A DNA stretch of 64,000 bases from Chryseobacterium indologenes. Its GTDB lineage: Bacteria > Bacteroidota > Bacteroidia > Flavobacteriales > Weeksellaceae. This document shows positions 36,887 to 44,346 of this stretch, one piece after another. The notes below the pieces were generated by a model. The model saw nothing but the letters and a program-made list of their open reading frames with translations. It ran no database searches and was not told where the DNA came from. The position numbers and the translations under genes are program-made. Within the stretch, counting starts at the first letter, position 1; every line of letters starts with the position of its first letter. The stretch spans positions 62,001-126,000 of the forward strand of contig LAZY01000025.1 in the NCBI GenBank assembly GCA_001013295.1, given 5' to 3'.

Positions 36887-37387
36887 ATGAAAAATATAAA
36901 ACCCTTATTATTATTAATTGTATGTATGTTAATAATAAGTTCATGCACAGAGCAAAGACCTGAGCCTGAAATATACTTAATACCTCATGGATATAGAGGA
37001 AAAGTTAATATAATTTTTAATCAGTTAAAAGGACAGGAAATTATTTACGAAGGAAATAAAAAAGTATATAAAGTCCCTGAAAATGGGATACTTTTGGTAA
37101 AAGCTAAACCTAAATATGGCTTTATAAAACACGAATATTATTTTGTTGATTCTTTAGGTAACCGAACTCCAATTAATATACTCTTTGATAATCATAAAAA
37201 CACAAAAGAGATAGGGATATATAGAGATGGTACTGTTGGAACATATGGGAATAGCAATAATGACCAAAACTTAAAATTTCAGGAATTCTATGTAACTGAT
37301 AAAAAATCTTTAGATAAATATTTTTCCATTCAATATAATAATGATTTTTTAAAAGCTATTAAACAACTTACAGGAACTGAGTTTTAA
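36887..37387 (+). CDS. lipoprotein, DUF6843-like, candidate immunity protein 3
   Basis: 166 residues with a lipobox (ISSC, Cys20). The mature N-terminus EIYLIPHGYRGKVNIIF and VYKVPENGILLVKAKP resemble the small lipoprotein family annotated DUF6843 in Flavobacteriia. It begins 16 nt after array gene 3 and is followed by a hairpin terminator, so it closes that cassette. It is unrelated to the lipoproteins of cassettes 1 and 2, as expected if each partner is specific. Confidence 0.75.
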   Translation: MKNIKPLLLLIVCMLIISSCTEQRPEPEIYLIPHGYRGKVNIIFNQLKGQEIIYEGNKKVYKVPENGILLVKAKPKYGFIKHEYYFVDSLGNRTPINILFDNHKNTKEIGIYRDGTVGTYGNSNNDQNLKFQEFYVTDKKSLDKYFSIQYNNDFLKAIKQLTGTEF

Positions 37388-37431
37388 ATTTTTCACACTT
37401 GCCCGAACTTATCATTTATGCTTACAGATAG

Positions 37432-37470
37432 AGAAAACCACCTTGTAGGATTACAAGAAGGTTTTCTTTG
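37432..37470 (+). terminator. hairpin closing cassette 3
   Basis: Long interrupted stem (37432-37439 with 37460-37467, and 37442-37447 with 37452-37457) followed by TTTG. It is 45 nt after the lipoprotein stop. Confidence 0.65.
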
Positions 37471-37519
37471 TCAAGCAATATTTTCTATGGAGAAATACAG
37501 TAAAAGGCTGTCCTAAACT

Positions 37520-37930
37520 TTGGAAAAACTCCTGTATAAAAAACTTCAAGATAATCCACTTACTCCACCTGGTACAAAAGAAATTGACATATTTTCAAAT
37601 TTTTCTATTACTGAAAATGAAAAAGCGGGTACTCTTTCAGTCAGCGGCTCTTTGAGAGGAGATAATTTCCCTAGTACAGAAGCCTTTATTACAGATTCTT
37701 CTGGGAATAATTTATTTATTGGAGTGGGACAAATAGCGACAGAAGTTGATAAAGATTTTGGACCTTTCACGGAATTACCATTCAAAAATGAAAGGCCGAT
37801 TACCCGTTTTAACTTTATAATTATTACAGACAAAAGAGGCAATTTTACAGGAGTTAAAGAAGGAAAAACAACTTATAGTATAAAAGACTGGAATAAACGA
37901 TTCATCTCTCAACCCACTCAAAAACAATAA
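37520..37930 (+). pseudogene. array gene 4, deletion remnant
   Basis: An open frame of 136 codons from a TTG in the leader. The leader word AAACTTTGGAAAA, found before array gene 2, is joined directly to LYKKLQ of the shared domain, so the usual ATG and first 30 residues are gone. The frame then jumps from GTKEID to a region matching the end of array gene 3 (FSITENEKAGTL, NFPSTEAFITDSSGN, YSIKDWNK). Two internal deletions of an array-gene-3-like gene explain this. It may still be translated from TTG but is unlikely to be a complete effector. Confidence 0.7.
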
Positions 37931-37932
37931 TT

Positions 37933-38325
37933 ATGAAAAAAGTATTAAAAATTGCATTGACAAACTGGGTCAATATTTTAACGGTGCATATCTTTATGTT
38001 TGGATGGCTGTTTATTTCTGAGTTAGTTCCAGGTATTGCAACTTTAAAGGATGCGCTCTATAATACTTTTGGTAGTTTAATGGTTTACTACCTTCCCTTT
38101 TGGTTAGGGTTTTCGATGCTAATTGCTTTATTAGATTTTCTATTCTTTAGTATTGACAAAAAGCCGCAATACACAAATTATAAATTATTTTTTGAGTGGT
38201 TGCTTATTAGTTTGCCATTTGTTTATTGGCTGATAAAGTATGATCAATGGATATTTTTGGTTGCAATATTGGCTTTTTCAATAGGTCAGTATTTAAGACG
38301 ACCTTATATATTTAAAATATTGTAG
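37933..38325 (+). CDS. four-TM protein, candidate partner of array gene 4
   Basis: 130 residues with four hydrophobic helices and short charged loops, beginning 2 nt after the truncated gene. Position and spacing match the small membrane protein after array gene 2, though there is no clear sequence match. It may be a surviving immunity protein or an unrelated membrane protein. Confidence 0.65.
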   Translation: MKKVLKIALTNWVNILTVHIFMFGWLFISELVPGIATLKDALYNTFGSLMVYYLPFWLGFSMLIALLDFLFFSIDKKPQYTNYKLFFEWLLISLPFVYWLIKYDQWIFLVAILAFSIGQYLRRPYIFKIL

Positions 38326-38331
38326 TATTAC

Positions 38332-38355
38332 AAACCCTCGCTATTGTGAGGGTTT
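38332..38355. terminator. bidirectional terminator
   Basis: Perfect 8-bp stem (38332-38339 with 38348-38355) with an 8-nt loop, lying between convergent genes and overlapping the last codons of the minus-strand gene. Confidence 0.8.
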
Positions 38356-38835
38356 ATTATTTTTAAGAAGCCACTCCTCATGTTTATTTTTAAAAAATTC
38401 GTATTTATAATCATGATTTCTCTGGGCGGCATCAATAGAATGAGAAGTATGGATATCCAAATCTTTTTTGGCCAGCTGAGCAAGCTGCTCATAGTAATGA
38501 TGAAGCTGGTCCAGTTCCATTTCCGTGAGGTCTTCAATATCCACAATCCGGTTGCTTGCTTTTTCATGAGCAGCGAGGAGTTCGTTCAGCTTGATCTGTA
38601 TTGCTTTTGAATCTTTATTCTGTGCTTTTTGAATCAGGAAAACCATCAGGAAGGTAATGATCGTAGTACCTGTGTTGATCACCAATTGCCATATTTCTGA
38701 GTAATCAAAAAAAGGTCCGGATATCGCCCAGACAATTACAATAGTCATTGCTCCTAAAAAAGCAGCAGGACTTCCGGTGAATTTCACGGCCCAGTTAGAA
38801 AATTTTTCAAAGAAATTATGATTTTTATGCTCCAT
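38341..38835 (-). CDS. low-affinity iron permease-like membrane protein
   Basis: 164 residues: a short polar start, two helices (about 20-45 and 50-66) and a long helical cytosolic tail. NWAVKFTGSPAAFLGAMTIV and NTGTTIITFLMVFLIQ are typical of the bacterial proteins annotated as low-affinity iron permease (PF04120). Real transport activity of such short members is not established. It lies beside the ferric-siderophore operon on the same strand but is separated from it by a terminator. Confidence 0.75.
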   Translation of the reverse strand: MEHKNHNFFEKFSNWAVKFTGSPAAFLGAMTIVIVWAISGPFFDYSEIWQLVINTGTTIITFLMVFLIQKAQNKDSKAIQIKLNELLAAHEKASNRIVDIEDLTEMELDQLHHYYEQLAQLAKKDLDIHTSHSIDAAQRNHDYKYEFFKNKHEEWLLKNNKPSQ

Positions 38836-38923
38836 AATATAAATGATTTGGAGAATAAATGTATAAAATTAACCTGAAATCAAAAGAATAAAAGGGAAAA
38901 ATAGGGTATATAAAATTGAAAAA

Positions 38924-38943
38924 AGGGAATCCAGAGTTTCCCT
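38924..38943 (-). terminator. siderophore operon terminator
   Basis: Six-bp stem (38924-38929 with 38938-38943) followed on the minus strand by a T6 run, about 50 nt beyond the PepSY gene. Confidence 0.65.
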
Positions 38944-38944
38944 C

Positions 38945-39007
38945 ATTACTCATTACTTATTACTTATTACTTATTACTTATTACTTATTACTTATTACTT
39001 ATTACCT
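38945..39007. repeat. ATTACTT heptanucleotide tandem repeat
   Basis: Seven perfect ATTACTT units (38952-39000) flanked by one imperfect unit on each side. The repeat covers the stop codon of the PepSY membrane protein gene (38995-38997) and extends downstream. Unit number could vary by slippage, but the stop lies at the gene-proximal edge, so the protein would hardly change. Confidence 0.9.
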
Positions 39008-40194
39008 ATCTTCCTATACCTATGCCACCAGATCAGAAATCCTGTAACGGGTAACGAGCACCCGATAAGGGATACGATAAAATATAATATGATGCTTGGC
39101 AGCCCCATGATCTCCCCGGTATGCAATGGCTTGGCCAGAGAGGTAAATTGTTTGTTCAAAGGTTTATCAGCAAATAATTCTTTGGTTTTAAAAACACCGG
39201 TTTTATCAAAAGTGACTTCATCAGGAAGCATCATCCCCAGTAGATTATTGGTATTGGTTTTAATAACGACGTACCTGGGATTGTCTTTATTTGGGAGTTC
39301 TATACTGGTCACGGCCTTGTAAGGAAGATGCTGATCGGAAAGTTTCAAAATCTGGTCGATGGAAGCTGAAATTGCATCTTTAAGGTTTTTCTTTTCATCC
39401 TGCTTTTGAAGCATATCTTCCAGAAGTCCTCCAAAGGCATCATCATTGTCTTTCTCCTTAGAAATATTGTCTATTGAAGATCCGCCCAAACTAACGATAA
39501 TACCATTTTTCACCCAGGGGTATGTGACATACAATCCGGTCACCGCAATAAAGAAGAGCATCAGAAAAGTATAAAAGCCAAGGGTATTATGAAGGTCATA
39601 ATTGACCCGCTGAAATTTGGATTTCCACATGACGGTTAAGCCCTGTTTCAGAAATTTGAGTTTTTTAGGAAGCCAAAGGATCAAACCAGAAATCAGGAGA
39701 ACGCAAAAAATCAATACCGATGCTCCTACGATCTGGCGCCCCACATTTCCCATCATCAAATTTCTGTGAAGAACAAGAACTATTTCAAAGAACCGGCCTG
39801 ATCCTACTTCCGGCTGTCCAAGTATCTTGCCCGTATACTGATTGTAATAAGCACTTTTGTCCAGCTGATTTTCACGGTAGCCAATCATATAGGATCTTCC
39901 TTTATCATCAGGAATCATCATCGAGGTAAGCTCCTTATTCTGTTTCAAGAGTTTAGCCTGGATCAGATCAGGATTCTTGACCTTACCGGAACCCGGGCTG
40001 ATATATACTTTATCCCGGTTAGTAAAATCGGTAATCTGATTTTTAAATGCGTACAGACAACCGGTGACACACATAACAAAAACAATTATAGATGATAAAA
40101 GCCCCAGCCAGAGATGCAACAGCCACGTCAGATATTTGGTGACTGATTCATTTTTCCTTCTTTTCCTGTAAAGACTTTTAAATAATGTTTTCAT
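38995..40194 (-). CDS. PepSY-associated membrane protein, siderophore reductase type
   Basis: 399 residues from ATG 40194 (an upstream GTG at 40230 is less likely). Four main transmembrane segments, with LLHLWLGLLSSIIVFVMCVTG near the start, FQRVNYDLHNTLGFYTFLML in the middle and PVTGFLIWWHRYRK at the end. PepSY_TM proteins next to siderophore receptors are thought to reduce ferric siderophores in the inner membrane. It is the last gene of the receptor operon. Confidence 0.85.
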   Translation of the reverse strand: MKTLFKSLYRKRRKNESVTKYLTWLLHLWLGLLSSIIVFVMCVTGCLYAFKNQITDFTNRDKVYISPGSGKVKNPDLIQAKLLKQNKELTSMMIPDDKGRSYMIGYRENQLDKSAYYNQYTGKILGQPEVGSGRFFEIVLVLHRNLMMGNVGRQIVGASVLIFCVLLISGLILWLPKKLKFLKQGLTVMWKSKFQRVNYDLHNTLGFYTFLMLFFIAVTGLYVTYPWVKNGIIVSLGGSSIDNISKEKDNDDAFGGLLEDMLQKQDEKKNLKDAISASIDQILKLSDQHLPYKAVTSIELPNKDNPRYVVIKTNTNNLLGMMLPDEVTFDKTGVFKTKELFADKPLNKQFTSLAKPLHTGEIMGLPSIILYFIVSLIGCSLPVTGFLIWWHRYRKIGNK

Positions 40195-40274
40195 CTGGGT
40201 ATTAATGACAAAAACATTAAGACCTTTCACGATCTTAATGTTCTTTAAATTAAAATTAATATGAATGTTTAAAG

Positions 40275-40892
40275 TTATTTTCTTCCTTTGAACTGTACAT
40301 CCTTCACAATCTCTTCGAATTTTGTATAGTGCTCCGGAGTCAGTGCTTTCTGAATAGCAGCTTTTCTCTGCGTATCAAATTTCTCCCAATATTCTTTGGC
40401 CAGATCATTATTTCCGTGGTACACATCATGGGCATCGTTGAATGCTTTTTCGAATGCATCATTGGCTGCGTTTACCACTTTGAATTCATCTTCTGAAAGC
40501 TGAGCTTCTGCTTTTATTCTTTCTAAAAGAGCATTATCATATCTTGGTCTTTTTCTGGAGTTTTCATCAACGAATTGGTTGAATTTTTCCATTTGAGGGC
40601 CATCCAGTACTTTAGCCATTTCAAGAGCCTGTTGTGCTCTCAACTCTTCACTTTTGATGCCTAACGCCACACGGTCCATATTTCCTCCCTGTGCTTTTGC
40701 AGCCTGGAAGTTCTGCTCCTGAAGGTCTTGGTATTTTTTAGTGATCTCATCGAAACTTTTTACCTGATCCGGGGTAAGCTGTACTTCGGTTTTGAACTCG
40801 TTATAGTCAATTCCTTTCTTCTTATCTCCTGAACATGACATGGTAACTGCTCCAAGAACCAATGCTAAGAATACTGTTTTTACGCTTTTCAT
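40275..40892 (-). CDS. lipoprotein of siderophore operon
   Basis: 205 residues with lipobox TMSC (Cys20), then a helical, highly charged body (VQLTPDQVKSFDEITKKYQD; LTPEHYTKFEEIVKDV) reminiscent of CpxP/Spy-like helical periplasmic proteins with LTPxQ repeats. It lies between the receptor and the PepSY gene, 17 nt after the receptor stop. A periplasmic helper role is inferred. Confidence 0.75.
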   Translation of the reverse strand: MKSVKTVFLALVLGAVTMSCSGDKKKGIDYNEFKTEVQLTPDQVKSFDEITKKYQDLQEQNFQAAKAQGGNMDRVALGIKSEELRAQQALEMAKVLDGPQMEKFNQFVDENSRKRPRYDNALLERIKAEAQLSEDEFKVVNAANDAFEKAFNDAHDVYHGNNDLAKEYWEKFDTQRKAAIQKALTPEHYTKFEEIVKDVQFKGRK

Positions 40893-40909
40893 AATTGCTG
40901 ATTTGTTGA

Positions 40910-43168
40910 TTAGAATTTATAGTTTACCTGTACGGCAAAGTTTCTTGGTTGAATCTGATCAATATACCCACCTCTGAAATAAGAGCTGTACCCTACACTA
41001 TCAAAGATATTGTTGAAGAATACTCTTACGCCCATTCTGTTTTTCAATGAATAACCTACCTGAGCATCTACCGTAGTATATTCCGGCATATCGAAAGGCT
41101 GTTTTCCTGCTTCTACACTATTGATGTGTCCGGCTGTAAATGTTTTCTGAGTCCATTCATCTACAGGACGCTTACCAACATAATAAATACCGGCTCCAAT
41201 ATCAACTCTATCCAGAATACCTTTGTTAAATTTATAATTCAACCATGCATTAGCAGTATGTTTCGGAGCATTCATTGGTCTTGACCCATTGATGTATGCC
41301 GGGCTGTCCTGATACTGAGCATCTAAATACGCCCATCCGGACATCACCTGAAGGTTAGGTAAAATTCTTCCGATCAATTCTACTTCTACCCCTTTTCTCT
41401 TCAGATTACCAGCCAATCCGTAAAGGATATTATTCTGTTTATCTTTTATAGGGTTATAATTTTTATCCAGGATCTGGAATGAAAGATTATCGGTATTGAT
41501 GTCAAAATAAGTCACATTGAATCTCAAACGTTCATTGAACCAGTCTGACTTGATTCCTGCTTCCCATTGTCTTGTCTGTGATGGTCCTACCAATCCTCCA
41601 GCCTGAAGAATATTATTGGAAGATCTCAATGATGTTGTTGTTGTATAAGATCCAAATACATTAATATTTTCAATTGGAGAAAGGATCAATCCGAAAGATG
41701 GGTTCCATGTATCAACAGTTTCATTAGCTGAACCATTCAATCTGCTGTATCTTACCCCTAAATGTGCTTTTACATATTTACCGATCGACATGACATCCTG
41801 TGCCATTGCTCCGATACTTGGAGTCATCACCGCATTGGAACGTCCAAGACTTTTATAAACAACATTTACGGGAAGAGTATTTGGAATAGATCCGTTCACT
41901 ACATCAAATGTATCTAATGGGTTTGCGGCATATTTTACACCGTTTATTTCTGTTGGTCTTGCCGTAATCAGGTTGGCATCAGCAATAGAGTTTTTGTACG
42001 CTTCATATGTTACAGAAGAGGTCTCTGTCTCTCTCCAGTCGAATCCAACCTGGAAAGTGTGCTTGATGAATCCCGTTTTTACCTGTTCACCGATGAAATC
42101 CAATTGTAAAACTCTGTTGATGTCCAATGATTCGGATTTACCAATGGTACGTTGTCTTATATTATAATTTGTACCTCCCGTTGGTAATGATATGGATGAA
42201 GCTTCATTCGCCGAATTGCTTGTAGAGTTGACGAAAGCAACTCTCACTTTCAGTTTATCATTAAGCTGACGAATGGCTGTAGTTGCAAAATTATATGTTT
42301 CTGTAGTCGCAAAATCTGAAGTATATCCAAGGAATTTTCCTTTTGGCATATGGTATAATGCTTCTGTATCTCCAGGCGCCAGATTGATGGTTCCTCTGTC
42401 CGGAGTTCTCTTGTCATGCAAATAATCCATCTCTACATTGATGTAGGTCTTATCATCCGGACGGAAAGCTATTGAAGGATTCACATAGATTCTTTCCCCT
42501 TTTACATGGCTTCTGAATGAATTGTTATTCTGATATGCCCCGTTGAATCTTACAGCCACTTTTCCCTGAGAATCCAAAACTCTCTGAAAGTCTACTGTAG
42601 GTCTGTAAAAATCCCAGCTTCCGTAACGGAATCCAACATTGGTCTGATCAATAAACTGAGGTCTTTTCGTCACCACGTTGATCACTCCCCCTGCAGAACC
42701 TAATCCATTACCGATCCCCTGGCTTACTGCAGCAGAACCTTTAATCACCTGAATGCTTTCTACCCCCTGCATATCCGTCATCAATCCTGCCGTACGGAAA
42801 TCAGAATCCATCTGAACACCGTTCTTAAGTACAGGAACTCCACGGTATCCTCTGATCGACATACTTTCACTTCCGCCTCCATAGCTGGAGAATAATGTTA
42901 CTCCGGGCACATTTTTAGCAACATCAGTAACAGTAAGTGCTCCTAATTCTTCAATTGCCTTATGGGAGATTACAGAAATACTCTGAATCTGATCTCTGGT
43001 TTTTAACGGCAATCTTGTGATTGCTTCCAAACCTTGCGGTTGTTTCTTTCTTTCACCAAACAGTTCTACTTCTTCGATTTTTTTGTGCTTGATCGAATCA
43101 TTCGTCTTCTGTGCATTTGCAAGAACCCCACCCAATAACAGCAGAGAAAAGGATACTACTTTATTCAT
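40910..43168 (-). CDS. TonB-dependent siderophore receptor
   Basis: 752 residues from ATG 43168 (MNKVVSFSLLLLGGVLANAQ signal peptide). The plug domain (about 45-165) shows SMSIRGYRGVPVLKNGVQ and GSAGGVINVVTKRPQF, the pattern of ferrichrome/coprogen-type receptors. A 22-strand barrel follows, ending in aromatic Phe (VQVNYKF). It imports a ferric siderophore across the outer membrane using TonB energy. The first gene of a three-gene operon with a helical lipoprotein and a PepSY protein. The substrate cannot be named from sequence. Confidence 0.93.
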   Translation of the reverse strand: MNKVVSFSLLLLGGVLANAQKTNDSIKHKKIEEVELFGERKKQPQGLEAITRLPLKTRDQIQSISVISHKAIEELGALTVTDVAKNVPGVTLFSSYGGGSESMSIRGYRGVPVLKNGVQMDSDFRTAGLMTDMQGVESIQVIKGSAAVSQGIGNGLGSAGGVINVVTKRPQFIDQTNVGFRYGSWDFYRPTVDFQRVLDSQGKVAVRFNGAYQNNNSFRSHVKGERIYVNPSIAFRPDDKTYINVEMDYLHDKRTPDRGTINLAPGDTEALYHMPKGKFLGYTSDFATTETYNFATTAIRQLNDKLKVRVAFVNSTSNSANEASSISLPTGGTNYNIRQRTIGKSESLDINRVLQLDFIGEQVKTGFIKHTFQVGFDWRETETSSVTYEAYKNSIADANLITARPTEINGVKYAANPLDTFDVVNGSIPNTLPVNVVYKSLGRSNAVMTPSIGAMAQDVMSIGKYVKAHLGVRYSRLNGSANETVDTWNPSFGLILSPIENINVFGSYTTTTSLRSSNNILQAGGLVGPSQTRQWEAGIKSDWFNERLRFNVTYFDINTDNLSFQILDKNYNPIKDKQNNILYGLAGNLKRKGVEVELIGRILPNLQVMSGWAYLDAQYQDSPAYINGSRPMNAPKHTANAWLNYKFNKGILDRVDIGAGIYYVGKRPVDEWTQKTFTAGHINSVEAGKQPFDMPEYTTVDAQVGYSLKNRMGVRVFFNNIFDSVGYSSYFRGGYIDQIQPRNFAVQVNYKF

Positions 43169-43182
43169 CTGATAATTTTTTG

Positions 43183-43213
43183 CAAAATTATTATTTTTAT
43201 TAATTCTAAATAA
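43183..43213 (-). promoter_or_regulatory. receptor promoter with Fur-like palindrome
   Basis: A -7 element TAATTTTG (43183-43190, minus strand) lies 14 nt before the receptor start. Just upstream is a near-palindrome, TTATTAA-TTC-TAAATAA (43197-43213), of 7-3-7 layout with one mismatch. This position suits a Fur operator for iron repression; the assignment is inference. Confidence 0.45.
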
Positions 43214-43262
43214 ATGAATGAATCTGACATATCTCACTTTTTAAATATTTCCAGCACAAAAA

Positions 43263-43286
43263 ATCCCTCCTGCAGAAAGGAGGGAT
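43263..43286 (-). terminator. terminator after GLPGLI gene
   Basis: Perfect 8-bp stem (43263-43270 with 43279-43286), followed on the minus strand by a T6 run. Confidence 0.8.
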
Positions 43287-43309
43287 ATACTTGAGTATTG
43301 TTATTTTCG

Positions 43310-43855
43310 TTAATTCAAAGGATATTTTACCGCTTTATCAATTTCAATAGGATTGTTTTCTTTGAGCATCATTTTTCTTCTTTCATCAGACATTCCTTTC
43401 AGCTGGTCGATGCTTTTTATCTGTACTCCCATAAAATAGAATGTATTGTCGGGATTGGTATTGGATTTAAATGCTTGTGCAATATCATGCAACGGATCAT
43501 TATACAGTTCCAGCTGCTTTTTTGCAATGATCTTCTCAGTCACAGGAATAGGTTTCTTTCCGATAAAACTCTCAAGGAATGGAGTCTCATAGGTCTTAGG
43601 AAACTTCATACTTTTAGCCAGTTTAAAGATATAGTTTTTATCAGTGTCTTCTATTTCGAAGATGAGTCCCGGAAGTCCGCGAAACTTATAGGGTCCTTCG
43701 CTTAAATTAATGTCTTTGCAAAACCAGGCTACCCAATTTCTGCCTCCAAAAGTTGTCGTTGCTTTCTGCAGATTATACTGTCCATCAACTTTTGTATCAC
43801 TTATAAGCATCCAATTCATTTTATCCGTTGATTGTAAGGAAAAGAAATCATTCAT
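43310..43855 (-). pseudogene. GLPGLI-family protein, 5'-truncated
   Basis: 181 codons from the first ATG (43855). The family signature FRGLPGLIFEIED and the preceding FGGRNWVAWFCKDI are intact, as is the C-terminal half. Normal GLPGLI proteins are about 250-290 residues with a signal peptide and a 90-residue N-terminal part. Here that part is missing: upstream the frame is open for only 16 more codons to a TGA and no matching sequence is seen in other frames before the rpsJ terminator. It is most likely a remnant. Confidence 0.75.
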
Positions 43856-43971
43856 CAGAATCAATGACCTATTTTCAAAAGAATTCTTCTTCCTGATGTT
43901 TCCTCAAAAATATCAATAATGTTTGGATCTGCTCAATATATTACTGTCTTTTTGAAAAATTGAAACAAAAA

Positions 43972-43997
43972 AATCCGTTCCTAAAAAGGAACGGATT
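43972..43997 (-). terminator. str operon terminator
   Basis: Perfect 10-bp stem (43972-43981 with 43988-43997), followed by a T run on the minus strand, 28 nt after rpsJ. Confidence 0.9.
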
Positions 43998-44024
43998 GTA
44001 TAATCATTGCAAAGTATGCAGTTA

Positions 44025-44330
44025 TCACACTTTAATTTCAACGTCAACTCCTGAAGGAAGTTCTAATTTCATTAGAGCATCAACAGTTTTAGAAGAAGAA
44101 GAGTAGATATCCATTAGTCTCTTGTGAGCTGATAATTGGAACTGCTCTCTTGCTTTCTTGTTTACGTGCGGAGATCTCAACACTGTGAAGATTCTCTTAT
44201 TCGTTGGCAATGGAATTGGACCGTTTACAACAGCACCAGTAGCCTTTACCGTTTTTACGATTTTCTCAGCAGACTTGTCTACCAAGTTGTAATCGTAAGA
44301 TTTTAGTTTTATTCTGATTCTTTGTGACAT
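44025..44330 (-). CDS. rpsJ: 30S ribosomal protein S10
   Basis: 101 residues with the signature [19 protein letters not shown]. It is the last gene of the str operon here and is followed by a terminator, whereas in many bacteria it leads directly into rplC. S10 also serves as the NusE transcription factor. Confidence 0.98.
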   Translation of the reverse strand: MSQRIRIKLKSYDYNLVDKSAEKIVKTVKATGAVVNGPIPLPTNKRIFTVLRSPHVNKKAREQFQLSAHKRLMDIYSSSSKTVDALMKLELPSGVDVEIKV

Positions 44331-44346
44331 TTCTTTAATTTAAAAA

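Noticed and set aside
38945-39007. Regular repeats that might be taken for a CRISPR array
   Set aside because: The units are contiguous 7-mers with no spacers; it is a simple tandem repeat, and no cas genes are present.
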